Positions 16,912-25,818 of a stretch of 64,000 bases of DNA are shown here, in pieces. This DNA comes from Candidatus Sulfidibacterium hydrothermale (GTDB lineage Bacteria; Bacteroidota; Bacteroidia; Bacteroidales; F082). Within the stretch, counting starts at the first letter, position 1. Each line of letters opens with the position of its first letter. The stretch spans positions 620,001 to 684,000 of the forward strand of contig NZ_CP083760.1 of NCBI RefSeq assembly GCF_020149915.1, in the 5' to 3' direction. Position numbers and translations under genes: made by a program. The notes below the pieces were generated by a model. The model ran no database searches. It had not been told where the DNA came from and saw only the letters and a program-made list of their open reading frames with translations.

Positions 16912-19170
16912 ATGAAAAATATAGATTCGAAAGGACATGTTACCGGAAAATCAATTTATCTGGATGATATTCCTGTCCGGCAAAATACACTTTATGCCGC
17001 TGTTTTTGATGCAACGGTAGGACATGCCAAAATAAAAAAGCTGGATGTTTCCGAAGCGGAAAAAACACCGGGCGTTTTTGCGGTTTTAACTTACAAAGAT
17101 ATTCCGGGTGAAAACCAAATTGGTGGCATTATCCCGGATGAAACCCTGTTGGCAGAAACGGAAGTGCATTATCAGGGAGAACCGATTGCTGTGGTGGTGG
17201 CAGAAAGTGAAGCCATAGCCCGTGAAGCACGTAAAAAAATACATGTGGAATATGATCCCTTAGAAGTGGTGACCGATCCGCGTGAAGCGGCTGAAAAAGG
17301 AATGTTACTGGCTCCTCCCCGTACTTTTGCTATGGGCGATCCGGAAAAGGTTTGGGATAAATGTAAATATGTTTTTAGCGGCCGTGCCGATTTGAATGGC
17401 CAGGAACATTTGTATATTGAAACGCAGGGTGCGTATTGTATTCCCAAAGAGGGCGGACGGTTCATGGTTTATTCATCAACACAAAGCCCTACGGCTGTAC
17501 AGCGCGCCATTGCAAAAATTTTGGGAACCGGCATGCATACGGTTCAGGTGGATGTAAGGCGTTTAGGGGGTGCTTTTGGCGGAAAAGAAGATCAGGCTAC
17601 ACCCTGGGCATGTATGGCTGCACTGGCTTCCAGTCACTTGCAGAAACCGGTAAAACTGGTGCTCTCACGTGCTGATGATTTGCGGATGACCGGGAAAAGG
17701 CATCCGTATACTTCTGATTTTAAAATTGGTTTGTCGGAAGATTTGAAAATTCTGGCTTATGAAGTAATGTATTACCAGAACGGCGGGGCGGTGAATGATC
17801 TCTCTCCGGCTATTGCTGAACGTACGTTGTTCCATACGACCAATTCGTATTTTATTCCTGACGTAAAAGCTACACTTTACAGCTGTAAGACAAATCTTCC
17901 GCCCAATACGGCATTTCGTGGTTTTGGCGGACCGCAGGGGATGTTTGTCATGGAGTCGGCCATTGCCAAAGCAGCACAGGAGCTTGGCGTTCCGGCAGCT
18001 GCCATTCAGGAAAAAAACCTGCTGAAAGAAGGCGATCTGTTTTACTACGGACAAAAAGCCAAAAAGGTAAATACCCGGAAATCATGGAAAGCTGCTTTTC
18101 AGGAATTTAAAGTGAAAGAAAAACAAAAAGAAATTAAAGAGTTTAATCGGAATCATCCGTTTGTGAAAAAGGGGCTGGCACTCATGCCCATCACTTTTGG
18201 AATTTCTTTTACAGCTACTTTTCTCAATCAGGCCCGTGCGCTGGTACATGTTTATACCGATGGTAGTGTTGGAGTAAGTACCGGCGCCATTGAAATGGGG
18301 CAGGGGGTGAATACGAAAATGATTCAGGTGGCGGCATTGGCTTTTGGTATCGATCCGGCACGGATCAAGGTGGAAAGTACAAACACTTCGCGTGTGGCTA
18401 ATACTTCGCCTACAGCAGCCAGCTCGGGAGCCGATTTGAATGGTCAGGCTCTGCTTACGGCTTGTAAGGCTATTGTCCAGCGATTGAAAAAAGTGGCAGC
18501 AGGATTGACAGAAGCCCGGCCTTCTGCTATTGAACTGCATGACGAAAAAGTTTTTGTTGATGGAAAAGATGCCGGAATCCGCTGGGAACAGTTGGTTACA
18601 GAAGCTTATTTGCAACGGATTAAACTCTCGGAAACCGGTCATTATTCCACGCCGGAAATTTATTTTGATAAAAAAACCGAAAAAGGAAATCCGTTTGCTT
18701 ACCATGTCTACGGAACAGCCGTAGTTACGGCTACAGTGGATTGTTTACGTGGAACTTATAAGCTGGATGATGTGCAGATTATTCATGACTTTGGTGAAAG
18801 CATGAACCTGATTATTGATACCGGTCAGGTGGAAGGCGCTGTGATACAGGGAATCGGATATGTAACCATGGAAGAAATTGTTTATGATCAAACCGGACGG
18901 TTGTTATCGAACACGCTTTCTACCTACAAGGTGCCTGATATTTACTCGCTTCCGGAAACTTTTGTGGTGAAACCCTTAAAAACAACCGGGCCTAAGCATG
19001 CCATTCTGAAATCGAAAGCAGTGGGTGAGCCGCCGTTTATGTATGGCCTGGGGGCTTACTTTGCTATCCGCAATGCCATCCGGACCTTTAATTCGGGGTT
19101 TGATGGTTTTGATGCGCCGATAACTCCTGAAAAGGTATTATTGGGTTTGTACGAAAATAAAAAATCATAA
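16912..19170 (+). CDS. xdhB: Xanthine dehydrogenase-family molybdopterin-binding subunit
   Basis: A 752-residue molybdenum hydroxylase subunit. It begins with the short family entry KGHVTGKSIYLDDI, contains GGAFGGKEDQ and AFRGFGGPQGMF (cofactor loops), an MGQGVNTKMIQVAA motif and, near the end, KAVGEPPFMYGLGAYFAI, whose GEPP glutamate is the catalytic base. These enzymes hydroxylate purines or other N-heterocycles and aldehydes with water as oxygen source. The neighbouring FAD subunit and XdhC support a xanthine dehydrogenase type, but no purine catabolic gene lies in the window, so the substrate stays open. Confidence 0.92.
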   Translation: MKNIDSKGHVTGKSIYLDDIPVRQNTLYAAVFDATVGHAKIKKLDVSEAEKTPGVFAVLTYKDIPGENQIGGIIPDETLLAETEVHYQGEPIAVVVAESEAIAREARKKIHVEYDPLEVVTDPREAAEKGMLLAPPRTFAMGDPEKVWDKCKYVFSGRADLNGQEHLYIETQGAYCIPKEGGRFMVYSSTQSPTAVQRAIAKILGTGMHTVQVDVRRLGGAFGGKEDQATPWACMAALASSHLQKPVKLVLSRADDLRMTGKRHPYTSDFKIGLSEDLKILAYEVMYYQNGGAVNDLSPAIAERTLFHTTNSYFIPDVKATLYSCKTNLPPNTAFRGFGGPQGMFVMESAIAKAAQELGVPAAAIQEKNLLKEGDLFYYGQKAKKVNTRKSWKAAFQEFKVKEKQKEIKEFNRNHPFVKKGLALMPITFGISFTATFLNQARALVHVYTDGSVGVSTGAIEMGQGVNTKMIQVAALAFGIDPARIKVESTNTSRVANTSPTAASSGADLNGQALLTACKAIVQRLKKVAAGLTEARPSAIELHDEKVFVDGKDAGIRWEQLVTEAYLQRIKLSETGHYSTPEIYFDKKTEKGNPFAYHVYGTAVVTATVDCLRGTYKLDDVQIIHDFGESMNLIIDTGQVEGAVIQGIGYVTMEEIVYDQTGRLLSNTLSTYKVPDIYSLPETFVVKPLKTTGPKHAILKSKAVGEPPFMYGLGAYFAIRNAIRTFNSGFDGFDAPITPEKVLLGLYENKKS

Positions 19171-19189
19171 ACGGAATATTTCCGATCTT

Positions 19190-20152
19190 ATGCAATCCAT
19201 CTTCTCATTTATTCATTCCCATCTTTTGCAGGGGCAAAAGGTGATGCTGATGACGGTTATCGGTCGTGATGGCAGCAGTCCGGGAAAACAGGGTTTTAAA
19301 ATGGCCGTAGCTTCTGACGGGACTTTTACCGGTTCTATTGGAGGCGGTGTAATGGAACACCGGCTTTCGGAACAAGCCCGGCGTCTTTTAAAACAACCGG
19401 ATCTTCCGGCTCCTTTCATTGTATTTCAGGATCATGATCCGGAGGCCAAAGACAATCGTTCCGGAATGATCTGCTCCGGCGGGCAAACGATAGCCTTTAT
19501 CCCATTAACCCAGCAAGAGCTTGCCGTGGTCCGGCAAATTCTGGATGCTGTTGAAAAGGAAGAGAAAGGAGTGATGGCCCTGACAGAAAAAGGAATTGCT
19601 TTTCGGAAAGGAGAAGAATTGACGGTTCCGACAGAAAGCCAGATTCTTTCAGAAAGTCGATGGGAATATAAGCAACAACTCGGGATGCCCGATACGTTGT
19701 ACATTTTTGGCGGCGGCCATGTAGGACTGGCTTTGTCAAAAATATTTAGTCATCTCGATTTTAAGATTGTCTTATTTGATAACCGGAACGGGCTCAATAC
19801 CTTTGAAGAGAACCGTTTTGCCCATGAAAAACAGGTTGTCCGCTATACTGAAGTAACCGGTTTGGTACCGGAAGGTTTTAATGTGTATGTGGTCATTGTT
19901 ACTTTTGCTCACAAAAGTGATGAACAGGTATTGGAACAGATGCTGGGGAAAGACCTGAAATATCTGGGATTAATGGGAAGTGCAAAAAAGATAGAAACCA
20001 TTTTCGGAAATCTGAAAAAGAAAGGTTTTACGGATGAGCAGTTGTCGAAAGTTCATGCGCCCATCGGATTTCCAATCAACAGCGAAACGCCGGCTGAAAT
20101 AGCGGTGAGTATTGCTGCAGAGATTATCGCCGTGAAGAACGGCGCAAAATAA
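19190..20152 (+). CDS. xdhC: XdhC-family molybdenum cofactor maturation protein
   Basis: A 320-residue protein with an N-terminal XdhC/CoxI domain (VTIGRDGSSPGKQG-like entry, TGSIGGGVME, and the CSGGQ segment near residue 85) and a C-terminal Rossmann domain (LYIFGGGHVGLALSKI, then THAHKSDEQVLE-like and YLGLMGSAKKI). XdhC binds and sulphurates the cofactor and inserts it into the large subunit; it is needed for activity but is not part of the mature enzyme. It starts 19 bases after the large subunit gene and is followed by a strong terminator, which closes the operon. Confidence 0.92.
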   Translation: MQSIFSFIHSHLLQGQKVMLMTVIGRDGSSPGKQGFKMAVASDGTFTGSIGGGVMEHRLSEQARRLLKQPDLPAPFIVFQDHDPEAKDNRSGMICSGGQTIAFIPLTQQELAVVRQILDAVEKEEKGVMALTEKGIAFRKGEELTVPTESQILSESRWEYKQQLGMPDTLYIFGGGHVGLALSKIFSHLDFKIVLFDNRNGLNTFEENRFAHEKQVVRYTEVTGLVPEGFNVYVVIVTFAHKSDEQVLEQMLGKDLKYLGLMGSAKKIETIFGNLKKKGFTDEQLSKVHAPIGFPINSETPAEIAVSIAAEIIAVKNGAK

Positions 20153-20156
20153 AAAA

Positions 20157-20181
20157 AGCCGGGATTTCCCCGGCTTTTTTT
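20157..20181. terminator. Bidirectional terminator between xdhC and ppiD
   Basis: AGCCGGG/CCCGGCT around ATTTC, flanked by seven A on the left and seven T on the right. It can stop both convergent units. Confidence 0.92.
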
Positions 20182-20204
20182 ATTATCTGTTTTTTCCATT
20201 GATT

Positions 20205-22319
20205 TTAATAGAAAGTAATGCGGTTATCCTGAATATCGGCAGCATCTTTGATGGCGATGTACGGATAATCCTGAGCAACCCTTTGTTTGAATTCGTTCAG
20301 GTAAGGGCTGATAAAGGCTTTGTAGTTATGTAACTGACCGGCTTTGCGCAAGGCATCCAGGCTAACAACAAAAGTAGCTGCATTTCCTACGATGGGCTGG
20401 CTTACGGTTTTGTCTTTCATGCCAAATACTGTCCCGATAACTTTGTCTTCCATTCCAAATCCGACAATGTTACGCGAATTGAAAGTCAGGTTGTCCATCG
20501 ACTGTTTTTTGGTTTTGAAAGCAGCAGCCAGCTTATCTAAATTGCCGTGATATTTTTCCATTTCTTTGGCCAGGTATTTTCCTTTCACCTGGTTGATCAC
20601 AAACGGTTTAATGCGGTCTTTTACTTCGTCGAGCGAAGGAATACCGGCTTCATATCTTTTGGTTACCACTGCTACGGCGTATTGTCCTTCCAGATCGAAT
20701 ACATTGGAAACAGTTCCTACATCGGTACTGCTTTTGAAAGCCCAGCGTACAATGCTGCGGGCGTTTTCCAGTCCGGGAATGTAGTAAGTGTTTTCGTACA
20801 TCCGTGGCATAACATGTACTTGCAAATGCTCTTTTTTGGCCACTGCTTCAAAAGCTTTTTGATCGTGTGCTTCCGAAGCAATTTTACTGGCTTTGGCAAA
20901 TACGTTTTGATAAGTGGCGTTGCTCGGGATGATATCCTGTGCTACCACAGCCACTTTTACTTTTTTGTTAAAGTCTTTTTTGCCGGTTACTTTGATAACA
21001 TGGAATCCGAATTGCGATTCGGCAACCGTGAAATGTCCCACTTTGGTTTTTACCACCGCTTCGTTAAATGCCGGAACCATTCTTCCATCCATAAACCAAC
21101 CCAGATCGCCATGATTTTGCACTACAGATCCGTCATTGGAAAATTTATCAGCCAATGTTTTAAATTTAGCCGGATTCCGTTTTAAAACACGATACAGGCT
21201 GTCGGCCAGTTTTTTGGCTTCTTCTTTGGTGCGGGTTACCGACGGATCGGTACGGAAGGCTCCTTTGTAAGCGATGAGAATATGTTCGGCTTTCATAGAA
21301 TCAGGCCGGACAGCTACAGCCAGTAAACGGGCCATAACAAAGGTGTTGCCAATTTTTACCGGACCGGCAACGGTTCCCGGTTTAGCATGAAATACCACCG
21401 AATCAATAGGAGCCGGAAGAACGCCTTCTTTCAGCCAGGATGTGTCATAAATATGGTCGGAGTTGGCTTTGGCAAACTGTAAAGGATTATCGGTTTTTTT
21501 GAAATCTTCAGCCGTAAGGATAGCTTCTTTACGTGCCTTGGCAATATCGGCAGCCGATGGTAACACATTAAAAGAAACATACTCAATGGCACAGCCTTTT
21601 TTCTGTTTGAATTCGTTTTTGTGTTCTTCGTAATATTTTTCGTAATCGGCTTCCGTAACTTTAATTTTGCTTTCAGGCACATTAGAATATCGGGCAGCGA
21701 TATATTCGATGTCAGCCCGTGTGTTTTGGTTATCATACATCCGTTGGGCGATGGCTTTAGGAATATAATAGCCTTGTGCAATAAGGGCGTCGTATTTTTT
21801 CTGCATTTGGTCAGCACGAATGTAATCTTCAAGCATTAACCATTGCTGTTGGGCATTTTCGGGTAATTGGTTAAAATGTTGCAGGTATTGAATGACCAAA
21901 CTTCTGTCGTAACGTCCGGTTTTTGGATTGGTAAAGTAACGTTTGATCAGCGGATGAGGATTGGGACCCTGAATTAGGTTAAACATTTCGTCGGTACCCA
22001 CCTGAATGCCCAGGTCTTTGTATTGTTGATCCATTAAAATCTGTCTGACAAGCTGTTCCCAGGTTTGTTCACGCAGACGAAAAGTTTCGTTGGTACTCAG
22101 GCTTTTGGTATGTTGTTGCTGTTTGGCATTTGCAATGTTCTGGTCCAGTTTTTTATTGAAATCCATGATGGTAATTTCCACACCGTTTACTTTTCCGGCA
22201 TTTACTTCTCTGCGGTTTCTTCTTTTCATGAAGTCACCCAGAATAAAAGCGGCCAGAGCACCGCCAATTACAATCACCAAAAGAGTGGAATGTTTCCTAA
22301 TACTTCCTATAGCTGCCAT
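20205..22319 (-). CDS. ppiD: PpiD/SurA-like peptidyl-prolyl isomerase
   Basis: A 704-residue periplasmic chaperone anchored by an N-terminal transmembrane helix (STLLVIVIGGALAAFILGDF after a short cytosolic segment). A SurA_N-type chaperone region follows to about residue 330. A parvulin domain lies at roughly residues 340-460, with the signatures KAEHILIAYKG, DGSVVQNHGDLGWF and FGFHVIKV. The C-terminal 240 residues look like a further chaperone region, possibly a second degenerate rotamase. Such proteins help fold newly exported outer membrane proteins. The length and architecture fit PpiD of Bacteroidota, which are longer than the E. coli protein. Confidence 0.9.
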   Translation of the reverse strand: MAAIGSIRKHSTLLVIVIGGALAAFILGDFMKRRNRREVNAGKVNGVEITIMDFNKKLDQNIANAKQQQHTKSLSTNETFRLREQTWEQLVRQILMDQQYKDLGIQVGTDEMFNLIQGPNPHPLIKRYFTNPKTGRYDRSLVIQYLQHFNQLPENAQQQWLMLEDYIRADQMQKKYDALIAQGYYIPKAIAQRMYDNQNTRADIEYIAARYSNVPESKIKVTEADYEKYYEEHKNEFKQKKGCAIEYVSFNVLPSAADIAKARKEAILTAEDFKKTDNPLQFAKANSDHIYDTSWLKEGVLPAPIDSVVFHAKPGTVAGPVKIGNTFVMARLLAVAVRPDSMKAEHILIAYKGAFRTDPSVTRTKEEAKKLADSLYRVLKRNPAKFKTLADKFSNDGSVVQNHGDLGWFMDGRMVPAFNEAVVKTKVGHFTVAESQFGFHVIKVTGKKDFNKKVKVAVVAQDIIPSNATYQNVFAKASKIASEAHDQKAFEAVAKKEHLQVHVMPRMYENTYYIPGLENARSIVRWAFKSSTDVGTVSNVFDLEGQYAVAVVTKRYEAGIPSLDEVKDRIKPFVINQVKGKYLAKEMEKYHGNLDKLAAAFKTKKQSMDNLTFNSRNIVGFGMEDKVIGTVFGMKDKTVSQPIVGNAATFVVSLDALRKAGQLHNYKAFISPYLNEFKQRVAQDYPYIAIKDAADIQDNRITFY

Positions 22320-22350
22320 CTTCTAATTTTGTTTAATAAATTTTGAGCTG

Positions 22351-22358
22351 CAAATGTA
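22351..22358 (-). promoter_or_regulatory. Predicted -7 box of ppiD
   Basis: TACATTTG on the minus strand, 31 bases upstream of the ATG at 22319. Confidence 0.5.
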
Positions 22359-22456
22359 CAAATTGATATGATATATAAAAGAGGTATAACGAATTTTGAT
22401 TTTGTTAATCATTTGTTTACCTAAAATTGAGTTTTTACGGTTTGATGAAAGTCGAT

Positions 22457-23725
22457 TTAAGCGTGTTTTTTCATGAGTATTTCTTCTAACCGGTTACCGG
22501 AAGCTTTTAGAATCTTAAACGAAAACGGGGGAATTTCCACTACTTCATGAACCGGTGGAATACTTTCGGAGTAGTGTAAGATGAGACCTGCCAGCGTTTC
22601 ATATTCTTCTGATTCCGGCAGGTTAAGCTGATATTTTTCATTCAGATAATCTACTTCGAGCCGTGCCGAAAACTGGTATTCATTTTCGGAAAGTTGTTTT
22701 TCCACCACCTCGTCTTTGTCGTATTCATCTTCAATCTCACCAAAAATCTCTTCAATGATATCTTCCATGGTGACAATGCCGGAGGTTCCCCCAAACTCAT
22801 CCACGACAACCGCAACACTTTTATGCTTTTTAATGAAAAGGTTTAAAACGGTGCTGGCAGCCATCGTTTCCGGAAAAATTTCTACCGGCCGCATTACCTG
22901 CGATATGTTTTTTGGAAATTTGAACATATCGTAGGCGTGTACATAACCTAAAAGATTATCAATGGTTTCTTTGTAGATCATGATTTTTGAGTGTCCTGAC
23001 TCGGTAAAAAGCCGACGTAGAGTGGCTATTTCTTCGTCAATGTCAGCGGCAACGATTTCGGTTCGCGGAATCATGCAGTCACGCAATTTGATGTTCTTAA
23101 ACTCAATGGCGTTCTGCATCATTTGTATTTCCTGAACAAAGGTTTGATCTTCCGGTTTTTCCTGTTGCAGTTCCTGAACGTATTCGTCCAGATCAATGGC
23201 GCTAAAAGTGTATTTCTGCGAAGAAACATCCACCCTTAAGAAAAGCCGTATGATCCATTCCGAAATGCCGATATACAAGAAAATTAAAGGGTAAAACAGA
23301 TAATAGAAAATCCATACGGGGATGGCAAAGGTTTTTAAAATGGCATTGGGACGGATGCGAAAAAAAACTTTGGGCAGAAACTCTGAAACAATCAGAATGA
23401 GCAGTGTGGCCAAAATGGTTTGCAGAAAAAGAATATAAAACTCCGAATGCATCGAAGGGGGTAAAATGTTTTTAATGGCCGGTTCGAGTACCAAAGCCAT
23501 GGCGATGCCATAAACAACCAGCGCCATGTTATTCCCCAGCAGTAAAGCCCCGATAAATTTTGACGGATGATGGTAAAACGGAGCAAGAATCCGGGCTGGC
23601 AGAATGTTGCGCTTCAGATCGAGTTCGTGTTTTAAACGACTGGAGCTGACAAAAGCGATTTCCATTCCGGAAAAGAATGCAGACAACAACAATGATAGGG
23701 CTATAATAATCCAGATCGTACTCAA
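22457..23725 (-). CDS. CNNM/CorC (HlyC) family membrane protein with CBS domains
   Basis: A 422-residue protein. The N-terminal CNNM/DUF21 region (to about residue 180) has three to four transmembrane helices starting IIIALSLLLSAFFSGMEIAF. Two CBS motifs follow (MIPRTEIVAADIDEEI... and ...KKHKSVAVVVDEFGGTSGIVTMEDIIEEIFGEI), then a CorC_HlyC domain. The family includes magnesium exporters (MpfA, CNNM) and GldE of gliding Bacteroidota. Its place between lptC and ppiD is typical of the phylum and argues for a housekeeping envelope or Mg2+ role rather than haemolysis. It has its own predicted promoter. Confidence 0.9.
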   Translation of the reverse strand: MSTIWIIIALSLLLSAFFSGMEIAFVSSSRLKHELDLKRNILPARILAPFYHHPSKFIGALLLGNNMALVVYGIAMALVLEPAIKNILPPSMHSEFYILFLQTILATLLILIVSEFLPKVFFRIRPNAILKTFAIPVWIFYYLFYPLIFLYIGISEWIIRLFLRVDVSSQKYTFSAIDLDEYVQELQQEKPEDQTFVQEIQMMQNAIEFKNIKLRDCMIPRTEIVAADIDEEIATLRRLFTESGHSKIMIYKETIDNLLGYVHAYDMFKFPKNISQVMRPVEIFPETMAASTVLNLFIKKHKSVAVVVDEFGGTSGIVTMEDIIEEIFGEIEDEYDKDEVVEKQLSENEYQFSARLEVDYLNEKYQLNLPESEEYETLAGLILHYSESIPPVHEVVEIPPFSFKILKASGNRLEEILMKKHA

Positions 23726-23762
23726 AACAGCAGCTTTTTTACCATAAAATCTTTTTCATCTG

Positions 23763-23770
23763 CAAAAGTA
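23763..23770 (-). promoter_or_regulatory. Predicted -7 box of the CNNM/CorC gene
   Basis: TACTTTTG on the minus strand, 37 bases upstream of the ATG at 23725. Confidence 0.5.
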
Positions 23771-23778
23771 GGTATTAT

Positions 23779-23809
23779 CCGTTTTTATCAGACATCTTGT
23801 TAAAAACGG
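23779..23809 (-). terminator. Hairpin after lptC
   Basis: Arms CCGTTTTTA (23779-23787) and TAAAAACGG (23801-23809) around 13 bases. It lies between lptC and the CNNM gene. The lack of a T-run after it on the minus strand makes it a weak or partial terminator. Confidence 0.4.
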
Positions 23810-23819
23810 ATTTTTATCT

Positions 23820-24383
23820 TTAAAAACCAGTGGTGTCTTCCGAAACATCAACAGTACCGCGAATACCGTAAATGGTTCGTTGGGTGAATTTTTCACTGGC
23901 TTTCATACTATCGCCGTAAATGATACGGTCAGGACTGGTGATCTTCAGAAAACCCGGGGCATAAATAATGTGTTTTCGCTCGTTCCAAATCAGTTTGTTG
24001 GTGTTAAGTTGTTCGTGTGTTTTCAGGTTTTTAACTACAACACTATCTTTGGAAATAAGCAACCCTTTTTTGTCGTAACGAATACCAAAACCTGCACGGA
24101 TACTGGAAATTGCTTGTCCGGAGGTGTCATAAAAGATTACGTTGAAACCTTTTGGAAATTCGGTGTAAGGTTTGTCGCCTCCGTATTTTAATAACAGCGG
24201 ACTGGTTAAAACCAATTGTTTTCTCCCGGAATCTGTTCGAATGTAGTGAATATGAGTAGCTGTCAATTCGGCTAAGGTGTCTAAAGCACTGATTTGCTGA
24301 ACGACTTTAATGTTGTTTTCACAAGAAAAAAGCGTCCCCATTGCCAAAACAACAGCGACGCTTTTAAATAAATTCCGTATCAT
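23820..24383 (-). CDS. lptC: LPS export protein LptC (lipoprotein)
   Basis: A 187-residue lipoprotein. The signal peptide ends in the lipobox LFSC. The mature part is a beta-jellyroll of the LptC type: TATHIHYIRTDSGRKQLVLTSPLLLKYGG, then FYDTSGQAISSIRAGFGIRYDKKGLLISKDSVVVKNL and LNTNKLIWNERKHIIYAPG. The pattern of an element that describes old and new state of the strand is characteristic of LptC/LptA-like folds. It bridges the inner membrane LptBFG complex to LptA for LPS transport. E. coli LptC is membrane-anchored; lipoprotein forms are common in Bacteroidota. It follows the TPR gene by 19 bases. Confidence 0.88.
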   Translation of the reverse strand: MIRNLFKSVAVVLAMGTLFSCENNIKVVQQISALDTLAELTATHIHYIRTDSGRKQLVLTSPLLLKYGGDKPYTEFPKGFNVIFYDTSGQAISSIRAGFGIRYDKKGLLISKDSVVVKNLKTHEQLNTNKLIWNERKHIIYAPGFLKITSPDRIIYGDSMKASEKFTQRTIYGIRGTVDVSEDTTGF

Positions 24384-24402
24384 ATTTTTTATGCCGGCCT
24401 GT

Positions 24403-25797
24403 TTAGTTGGAAGGCCGTGCTATAGTGGTTACGTTAATCCAGCAGCCAACTTTGTATTTATCTCCCGGTTTGATGTTGTAGAAGAACATCGTTTCTTTGG
24501 TGGGGAAATATTTTTTGTAGATGGAAATCTTATGATTCATGGCATCGGTCATGGTCGGATCTACCTGTTTGGCTTTGCGGAACATATCCACGGCAGCCCA
24601 GAAAGCTACTTTTTTAGTCAAAGCATTTTTGCCGCATTTTTCGGCACTGGCTGCATACAGGTCGCCAATGAATTCGTAAGCTTTACCATTATTTGGCTGC
24701 AAGCGAATAACCTTACGGGCCATTTCACGAGCCATCGGGTAATCGTTCTTTGTCAGATAGGTTTGTGCCATGAGCAGATAATCATCTACCAAATCGGCAG
24801 TATCTTTCATGGTAGTACTTTTCTTCAGGTATTCCAGCGCTTGATCGTATTCTTTCTTTTGCAGTAACATTTTACCAATCAGGAAAGCGGAGTTAGGATT
24901 AGGCTCTATTTTATAGAGGCTGACCAGCGCTTTAAAGTATAACGGTTCGTTATAGCAATGTTTGCTGTCCAGTAAACCGACAATTTTCTTCAGCAGGACA
25001 GAATCGTTGGGGTTCTGATCATATTTTTTGCTGAAAACACGTGCAAGGTCACCACAATTGGCAAAAGGTTCGAAAGTCATTTCGATGTATCCTTTTACGT
25101 TTTTGTATTCGGTAGCACGGCGCATGTTGTTTTGTGCTTTGTAGCGGGCGATATTGGCATCAATATAGCCGGTAATGGTGTCGTAGGCATTAATTAACGC
25201 CAGGGTGTCCAATTTTCCGGCCTGTACCATACGGGCTACATCCCGGAAATAATAAGCCAATACAGCAGCAGTAGTTCTGTCTTTGTCCAGATCTACAGAT
25301 TTTTTAAGGATGTAGTAGGCTTTTTCAAATGATTCGGGAGATACCTGATAAAGGGCAATTCCTTCCCGGCCGCGTACATATCCTTCCTGAGGCAAGTGTG
25401 TGCGGTAATTATTGGGAAAATATTTGATTCGTTTGTCGAAAAGCATCATCAGGGTATCGACCAGCGCTTTCTTTTTATCCTGCGGAGCATGTTTGATTCT
25501 CCACCGCATGATTTTATCCCCATCTACATAAATAGCTTCGGTAGAACGCGGGCAATTGTTAAATACCCAAATCCAGGGCTGGATAGCATCTTTAATGGCT
25601 TCGTTTTTGTAATGACTTTGTCTCCATTGACGATACGATTCAGTGTATAAGGAGAGATTCATTAAACATTTGATGCTGTCTTTGCCGTATTTTGGGCCGT
25701 TGTTGTTCTGTGGCACAAAGCTTTTTACCGGATTGCCAGCCAGCGCTGAGAGGCTGAATACCAATCCCAAAAAGAAGATGAAAAGTTTTGCTTTCAT
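24403..25797 (-). CDS. Exported tetratricopeptide-repeat protein
   Basis: A 464-residue protein with a signal peptide (MKAKLFIFFLGLVFSLSALAG). The mature protein is helical with TPR-like repeats, clearest at residues 300-420 (SAFLIGKMLLQKKEYDQALEYLKKS; LLMAQTYLTKNDYPMAREMARKVIRLQPNNGKAYEFIGDLYAA). TPR domains mediate protein-protein contacts. It lies between an outer membrane protein gene and lptC, an arrangement I recall from other Bacteroidales, which suggests a scaffold role in envelope assembly. Function is inference. Confidence 0.8.
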   Translation of the reverse strand: MKAKLFIFFLGLVFSLSALAGNPVKSFVPQNNNGPKYGKDSIKCLMNLSLYTESYRQWRQSHYKNEAIKDAIQPWIWVFNNCPRSTEAIYVDGDKIMRWRIKHAPQDKKKALVDTLMMLFDKRIKYFPNNYRTHLPQEGYVRGREGIALYQVSPESFEKAYYILKKSVDLDKDRTTAAVLAYYFRDVARMVQAGKLDTLALINAYDTITGYIDANIARYKAQNNMRRATEYKNVKGYIEMTFEPFANCGDLARVFSKKYDQNPNDSVLLKKIVGLLDSKHCYNEPLYFKALVSLYKIEPNPNSAFLIGKMLLQKKEYDQALEYLKKSTTMKDTADLVDDYLLMAQTYLTKNDYPMAREMARKVIRLQPNNGKAYEFIGDLYAASAEKCGKNALTKKVAFWAAVDMFRKAKQVDPTMTDAMNHKISIYKKYFPTKETMFFYNIKPGDKYKVGCWINVTTIARPSN

Positions 25798-25818
25798 TTT
25801 TAAAAGTGTTTAGTTTAA

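Noticed and set aside
18082-18705. Long minus-strand frame inside xdhB
   Set aside because: Antisense to a strongly conserved catalytic subunit, with no start context or domain.
20547-21185. 212-codon plus-strand frame inside ppiD
   Set aside because: Antisense to a chaperone gene whose parvulin motifs are clear; the amino-acid content is unlike a soluble or membrane protein.
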